NCBI GenBank assembly: GCA_963922565.1
Contig: CAWUIQ010000013.1
Coordinates: 20,664 to 84,663 of the forward strand
DNA: 64,000 nucleotides
Origin: JBCBKL01 sp963922565
Lineage (GTDB): Bacteria; Pseudomonadota; Alphaproteobacteria; Rhodobacterales; Rhodobacteraceae
Direction of reading: 5' to 3'
This document shows positions 59,891 through 64,000 of the stretch, piece after piece (within the stretch, counting starts at the first letter, position 1; the number at the start of each line of letters is the position of its first letter). The translations under genes and the position numbers were made by a program. Under the pieces are notes generated by a model. That model was not told the DNA's origin. It did no database searches and was given only the letters and a program-made list of their open reading frames with translations.

Positions 59891-60555
59891 TGCGCACCCT
59901 TTCGACCATTGGGACAGACATTCGCTCTAACTGGAAATCGATGGCGTTGCATGGCCTGATCTTTGCCTTGCTGTTCCAGGTTCTGATGATGGTCGCGTTG
60001 ATCGTCCGGTTTCAGGATCTTCCGAACTACGTCACTTTCTATGACTGGATCGGTAACGCCATCTGGATCATCCAGTCGACGCCTTCATGGCGCGACGTGG
60101 CGCCAATCATCTGGGAAGAGTGGCTGATCGAAATCGGCTATATGAACTATGACTACGGTTCCGGCATTTCCGAATGGAGCCTGAATGTCGTTCCATCGCG
60201 TCTGTTCGTGCTGTTCGTGCTTGGGGCCATGTTGTCGCTCTGTCTCGCGTTGGTGCGGCGCGACACCTGCGAGGGCGGGGCATCGACCACCCTTTGTGCA
60301 ACGACAGGTCTGGGCGCCATCCTCGTTGCGATGACCAATGCGACCATGAGCTGGGTGGTCTGCTGTGCGACGCCAAGTTGGGTCGTCGGGCTCGCCATGC
60401 TCGGCCTTGGCGTTTCGACTTCATTGGCGCTGGAGACCATGGGGCCGGTTCTGACCTATGCCGGGTTTGGCACGCTGGTTGCCGTGATCCTCTTCCTCGC
60501 CCGCCGCAAATCACGCCCCGTGCCCGGTCCGAAGGGAGCACCTGCCAATGCTTGA
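59890..60555 (+). CDS. Integral membrane protein of unknown family inside the importer operon
   Basis: 221 residues from ATG 59890. About four to five hydrophobic spans (LHGLIFALLFQVLMMVALIV; LFVLFVLGAMLSLCLALV; SWVVCCATPSWVVGLAMLGL; GPVLTYAGFGTLVAVILFLA). It lacks the EAA loop of ABC permeases, so it is not a second permease in the usual sense. Four cysteines lie in or near membrane segments, including a CC pair. It overlaps both neighbours. Could be a dedicated transporter subunit or a membrane electron or metal partner; function unknown. Confidence 0.7.
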   Translation: MRTLSTIGTDIRSNWKSMALHGLIFALLFQVLMMVALIVRFQDLPNYVTFYDWIGNAIWIIQSTPSWRDVAPIIWEEWLIEIGYMNYDYGSGISEWSLNVVPSRLFVLFVLGAMLSLCLALVRRDTCEGGASTTLCATTGLGAILVAMTNATMSWVVCCATPSWVVGLAMLGLGVSTSLALETMGPVLTYAGFGTLVAVILFLARRKSRPVPGPKGAPANA

Positions 60556-61384
60556 TGTTCTGAAATTCACTGACCCGTCCAAGGAGGAATCCAAGGGCAA
60601 GGGACATATCCGCGTCAATGAGGTATCAATCACGTTTGGCACTGGGGTCGATGCTCATCTCGCGGTCGAGACCACATCCATCGACATCAAGGCGGGTGAG
60701 TTCGTCTGCATTCTTGGCCCATCAGGTTGCGGGAAGTCGACCCTGTTGAACGCCATCGCAGGCTACGTGAAGCCGACGACGGGGCGCGTAACCGTTGACG
60801 AAGCGCTGGTCGAGAAGCCCGGGCCGGACAGAGGCATGGTCTTTCAGCAGTATTCATTGCTGCCTTGGAAGACGGTCTACGAAAACGTCGCTTTCGGTCC
60901 GAAAATGGCAGGTGCCAGCCGAACATCGGCCGGGTCCACTGCAAACACCTTCCTTGAATTGGTCGGCCTCAAGAAGTTCGGTAACCGCTACCCGGCAGAG
61001 CTTTCCGGAGGCATGCAGCAACGCGTCGGGATCGCCCGGGCCTTGGCCAACTATCCGTCCGTTTTGCTGATGGATGAGCCCTTTGGGGCGCTCGACGCAC
61101 AGACCCGGCTCATGATGCAGGAGAGCTTGCTGGATATCTGGAAAAAGTTCGGCACAACCGTTGTTTTTGTAACCCACGATGTCGATGAAGCTGTGTTTCT
61201 CGCTGACCGCGTACTGATCATGAGTGCCGCACCCGGTCGCATTATCGAAGACGTCAAGGTTAACTTGCCCCGTCCACGCTCGACCGACATGGCCTCAACC
61301 CCTGAGTATGTCCAAGCCCGGCAATTCTGCCTCGACACTATCAAGGCCGAAAGCCGGAAAGCATTCGAGGATCAGAACCTATGA
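60548..61384 (+). CDS. ABC transporter ATP-binding protein (Ssu/Tau type)
   Basis: 278 residues: Walker A GPSGCGKST, signature LSGGMQQR, Walker B LLMDEP, switch His VTHDVDEA. It has ~20 extra N-terminal residues. Overlaps the membrane protein by 8 bases and the SCO gene by 4, linking transport to the copper-protein genes that follow. Confidence 0.92.
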   Translation: MLDVLKFTDPSKEESKGKGHIRVNEVSITFGTGVDAHLAVETTSIDIKAGEFVCILGPSGCGKSTLLNAIAGYVKPTTGRVTVDEALVEKPGPDRGMVFQQYSLLPWKTVYENVAFGPKMAGASRTSAGSTANTFLELVGLKKFGNRYPAELSGGMQQRVGIARALANYPSVLLMDEPFGALDAQTRLMMQESLLDIWKKFGTTVVFVTHDVDEAVFLADRVLIMSAAPGRIIEDVKVNLPRPRSTDMASTPEYVQARQFCLDTIKAESRKAFEDQNL

Positions 61385-61974
61385 GGAAAATCGCCGCCGT
61401 CATAATAGCGCTGCTTGCCACACCCGCTCTGGCGCAGGTGCAAGGGATCATGCTGGATGAACCAGTCGAGATGCCGACCTTCGAGTTCTCAAACGAACTG
61501 GGCGAACATTTCAACGACAAGGACCTGCTCAATCAATGGACGTTGATAATGTTCGGCTTCCTTTCTTGTCCGGATGTCTGTCCCTTCACATTGGGCAACC
61601 TAGAAGCGGCCGTCGCCGAGACGGGCATGCGCGTTCGTCCGGACAATGTGCCGAAGGTGGTGTTTGTCTCGGTCGATCCAGATCGCGATACCGACGCCGT
61701 AAGTGACTACGCCAAGTTCTTTCATCCCGGTTTTGAAGGCTTCACCGGCGATCGTGGGCAGATCGACACGCTGATTGAGGCGACCGACAGTTTCTATCGC
61801 CTGCTCAAGCCCGACCATACCGGTTACTATGAAGTTCAGCACAGTTCGTCGGTCTCAGTAATCGCGCCAGATGGCACCTTGCGGGCAAAGTTACAGCCAC
61901 CCTTCGATCCCGGACTGACGGCCGAGTTCCTCGCTCGCCTGCAAATCTCATATCGAAAGGAACTTTCGCAATGA
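61381..61974 (+). CDS. SCO1/SenC family copper chaperone
   Basis: 197 residues. Signal-like N-terminus (MRKIAAVIIALLATPALAQ). Copper-site cysteines in FLSCPDVCPFT (CxxxCP) and the conserved His in EVQHSSSVSVI. Thioredoxin fold. Delivers copper to, or reduces, a CuA or other copper centre in the periplasm. Coupled to the ATPase before and PCuAC after by ATGA overlaps. Confidence 0.92.
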   Translation: MRKIAAVIIALLATPALAQVQGIMLDEPVEMPTFEFSNELGEHFNDKDLLNQWTLIMFGFLSCPDVCPFTLGNLEAAVAETGMRVRPDNVPKVVFVSVDPDRDTDAVSDYAKFFHPGFEGFTGDRGQIDTLIEATDSFYRLLKPDHTGYYEVQHSSSVSVIAPDGTLRAKLQPPFDPGLTAEFLARLQISYRKELSQ

Positions 61975-62405
61975 GGGCTCTGGTTTTGGGCCTGCTGTTG
62001 CTGCCTTTGCCCGGTTTTGCCGATGGCGTGAAGGTGGAGAACGCAATTGTGCCGTTGGCCCCGCCCTCAGCCATGGTTCACGCCGCTTACTTCTCCCTTA
62101 CCAACAAGGGGAAGGCTGCGCGCCAACTAGTCGGGGTGGCTGCCGGCGGCTATGCCATGGCGCATATTCACAGGTCTGAAATTGTGGACGATGTGGTCAC
62201 GATGACCTCGGTTGACTTGGTGGAGGTCGCGCCGGGGCAGACCGTGGTCTTTGAGCATGGCGGTTTGCACATCATGCTGATGAAGCCAGCGGCACAACTC
62301 TCCGAAGGGGATACGGTCCGGCTGACGCTGAAATTTGCGGACGGCACGATTAAGGACGTGGACGCGACGGTCATGCGTCCGGGTCACGACAGGCATGGGT
62401 CTTAG
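61971..62405 (+). CDS. PCuAC-type periplasmic copper chaperone
   Basis: 144 residues. Signal peptide (MRALVLGLLLLPLPGFA). Copper-binding pattern MAHIHRSEI, VVTMTSVD, EHGGLHIMLM (H/M ... M ... HxxxHxM-like). It ends with an exposed PGHDRHGS. Works with SCO proteins in copper-centre assembly. Overlaps the cytochrome gene by 11 bases. Confidence 0.9.
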   Translation: MRALVLGLLLLPLPGFADGVKVENAIVPLAPPSAMVHAAYFSLTNKGKAARQLVGVAAGGYAMAHIHRSEIVDDVVTMTSVDLVEVAPGQTVVFEHGGLHIMLMKPAAQLSEGDTVRLTLKFADGTIKDVDATVMRPGHDRHGS

Positions 62406-62973
62406 GCGGCTCTCGCTAGTGGGATTGTGTTCCGCCGTTCCGGCGGCGGCGGACTATGATCCGTCGCAATATCCGGCTTACGAAACCTGCGCGTTGTGTC
62501 ACGGGCTTTTTGGCGTATCACACACGGGCAAGTTCCCCCATCTCGGGGGACAGAAACCCGCCTATATTGAGGCGCAACTGAAGGCCTTCCTCTCGGGGTA
62601 TCGAACCAACGACGGCGGCCAGATGTCGGCAATCGTGACGGAACTGCAACCCGAAGACATTCCTGTTGTGGTCGAATGGTTTTCTACTCAGGACCCGCCC
62701 GAACCATTCGAGATCGAGGATCCTGAGCCGGGCGAGGGGGCATTCAGCAATCTCGGCTGTACCGCTTGTCATGACAATGCCGCTGACGGTACGCCAGATG
62801 TGCCGTATCTCACCGCGCAACACCCGGACTATTTGACAAAGCAGATGACCGACTTTCGCGAAGCCCGCCGCGACGTGGCAGCTTATCCAAACATGCATCG
62901 CGAACTTCTCAGCATTTCGGATGGTGAGATCACAGCCATCGCCAATTACCTGGCATCACAGGCCCGCCCATGA
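62395..62973 (+). CDS. Diheme cytochrome c (c4-like)
   Basis: 192 residues from ATG 62395 (MGLRRLSLVGLCSAVPAAAD), a short signal peptide followed by the periplasmic part. Two heme sites, CALCH (~residue 32) and CTACH (~residue 122), with methionines (GGQMSAIV; YPNMHRE) as likely axial ligands. Resembles cytochrome c4/c553-like proteins. It may carry electrons to or from a copper enzyme or terminal oxidase. Confidence 0.9.
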   Translation: MGLRRLSLVGLCSAVPAAADYDPSQYPAYETCALCHGLFGVSHTGKFPHLGGQKPAYIEAQLKAFLSGYRTNDGGQMSAIVTELQPEDIPVVVEWFSTQDPPEPFEIEDPEPGEGAFSNLGCTACHDNAADGTPDVPYLTAQHPDYLTKQMTDFREARRDVAAYPNMHRELLSISDGEITAIANYLASQARP

Positions 62974-63716
62974 TCCATCCCCGCGAAGACGCTCTGCACG
63001 ACGACGCTGATGATACCGGACAGGGGGCAATTTATCTTTCGGAATACATACTCGACATTAACGAAGGCTCGGGGTTCCTCGCCGGTCTGTCGTCGGATGA
63101 TCAGAAAACGGTCCGCAAAATGGGCACGCGCTGCGCCTTCGAAAAGGGGCAGAACATTTTCCATCAAGGCGACAGTCACACCGGCGTCTGGATTATTGAG
63201 AAGGGTCGGGCACGCACCTACTACGTCGGTCCGACCGGGCGCGAAATCACGCTAGCCTATTGGACGCCCGGTCACTTCATCGGTGGTCCGGAAGTGTTTG
63301 GGCGGGGCCGACATGTCTGGTCTGCAGATGCAATGGACGACTGCGAGATGGTGTTCCTCTCCGGCATGAGCCTGCAGAAGCTGGTGCGCGAGCTACCGGA
63401 TGTTGCGATTGCCGTCATTCATGGCTTGATCGCGAAAGGCAAATGTTACTCCGCACTCATTCAGATGCTGGGAACACGGTCAGTGACCGAGCGTCTGCGC
63501 CAGTTTCTCGTGATCTTCGCTGATACACATGGACGCCATGAAGGCACCGCGATCATCATCGATCGCACGATAACCTACGAACAGATCGCCTTTATCGTCG
63601 GAGCAACCCGGCAATGGGTCACGCAAACACTGGAAAAACTGCGGGGGGAGGGCGTTTTGGAGATCACCCGTTCGGAAATCGTCATCCACAACTTTGACGC
63701 GCTGCAAATACCCTAA
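62970..63716 (+). CDS. Crp/FNR-family transcriptional regulator
   Basis: 248 residues. Cyclic-nucleotide-type beta-barrel (FEKGQNIFHQGDSHTGVWII; GPTGREITLAYWTPGHFIGG) and a C-terminal HTH (ITYEQIAFIVGATRQWVTQT). The N-terminal FNR cysteine cluster is absent, so it is probably not an oxygen-sensing FNR. It overlaps the cytochrome gene at ATGA and likely regulates this operon. Downstream 63717-63953 shows nothing supportable. Confidence 0.88.
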   Translation: MIHPREDALHDDADDTGQGAIYLSEYILDINEGSGFLAGLSSDDQKTVRKMGTRCAFEKGQNIFHQGDSHTGVWIIEKGRARTYYVGPTGREITLAYWTPGHFIGGPEVFGRGRHVWSADAMDDCEMVFLSGMSLQKLVRELPDVAIAVIHGLIAKGKCYSALIQMLGTRSVTERLRQFLVIFADTHGRHEGTAIIIDRTITYEQIAFIVGATRQWVTQTLEKLRGEGVLEITRSEIVIHNFDALQIP

Positions 63717-63953
63717 GAACCGGGTAGCCGCTCAAACATCGCCTCGTGGATTTAGGTAAAGTTCCGGTCCTTTCCGCGCTTGATGCTCCGTCCGCCTTGC
63801 CAAGCTGCGCATACCGGTTGCCTCTGGCGTGGCCAGATTTTGTGCTTCGATCGGTCTAGGTTGAAAATCGCGGAACCTGCGCGAATGGATAGAATAATGG
63901 GTGGCGAGTATTCTCTACCCACCCACAGCGCTAGCTAAGTCATTGGAAAGATT

Positions 63954-64000
63954 TGGAGGCGAGTACCGGAATCGAACCGGTGTACACGGATTTGCAATCC
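63954..64000 (-). tRNA. tRNA-Cys (GCA), partial
   Basis: On the minus strand the sequence GGATTGCAAATCC is the anticodon stem-loop with anticodon GCA. The T-arm CCGGTTCGATTCCGG and the encoded CCA (63956-63954) follow. It matches bacterial tRNA-Cys closely. The 5' part lies beyond position 64000. Confidence 0.93.

Noticed and set aside
1..64000. CRISPR arrays, insertion sequences, prophage genes
   Set aside because: No repeat-spacer pattern, transposase or phage structural gene was seen. The protease cluster lacks integrase or phage hallmarks.

Overview
The window looks like a chromosomal segment of an alphaproteobacterium of the Rhodobacteraceae (Roseobacter-type). The basis is high G+C content, tightly packed operons with ATGA/GTGA overlaps, many ABC importers, the nasTS-nrtABC-nirBD-nasA order and a tandem glycine riboswitch ahead of gcvTHP. 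These are family-level impressions; no 16S gene or species marker is present. The window opens inside nasA and closes inside a tRNA-Cys gene.

Layout. (1) 1-10077, minus strand: assimilatory nitrate/nitrite operon. The order of transcription is nasT, nasS, nrtA, nrtB, a fused double-ATPase nrtC/D-like gene, nirB, nirD, nasA. The leader between nasS and nrtA contains two hexaloop hairpins of the ANTAR-target type, the second overlapping a strong intrinsic terminator. This is the expected NasT antitermination switch. (2) 10241-12876: epimerase-like protein, GNAT acetyltransferase and GntR regulator. (3) 13113-17860: PotABCD-type importer plus a hydantoin/Asp racemase-family protein, divergent from the GntR gene. 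(4) 18079-22762: a guanidine-I (ykkC) riboswitch, a Ssu/Tau-type ABC importer, a ureohydrolase, a His-rich small protein and a small membrane protein. This is best read as guanidine uptake and hydrolysis. (5) 22819-30338: an unusual cluster of a trypsin-like protease, two charge-segregated proteins (one with an antimicrobial-peptide-like cationic segment behind an acidic N-terminus), a zinc-metalloprotease-like protein, two unknown helical proteins and a LuxR-type HTH protein. It is the best candidate here for an undescribed system. (6) 30557-43208: sugar or polyol catabolism (AKR, SDR, DUF1349, CUT1 ABC importer, DUF4432 epimerase-like, Zn-dehydrogenase, class I aldolase, Gfo/Idh/MocA, PfkB kinase). 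(7) 43380-45431: monooxygenase-like secreted protein and an ECF42-like sigma factor with its DGPF partner. (8) 45647-50235: gcvT-gcvH-gcvP with a tandem glycine riboswitch. (9) 50334-52715: a decayed GFA-like relic, an amidohydrolase and a DsbA-like protein. (10) 52705-63716: ferredoxin reductase and ferredoxin; divergently, DUF971, an AprA-like flavoprotein, an AprB-like ferredoxin, a HEAT protein, an ABC importer with an atypical membrane partner, then SCO1, PCuAC, diheme cytochrome c and a Crp/FNR regulator in an almost unbroken chain of overlapping genes. (11) tRNA-Cys at the right edge.

How it fits together: regions 1, 3, 4, 6 and 10 are each 'importer plus enzymes plus dedicated regulator' modules for nitrogen, carbon or sulfur compounds, typical of a nutritionally versatile marine heterotroph. 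Substrates for regions 3, 6 and 10 cannot be fixed from sequence alone.
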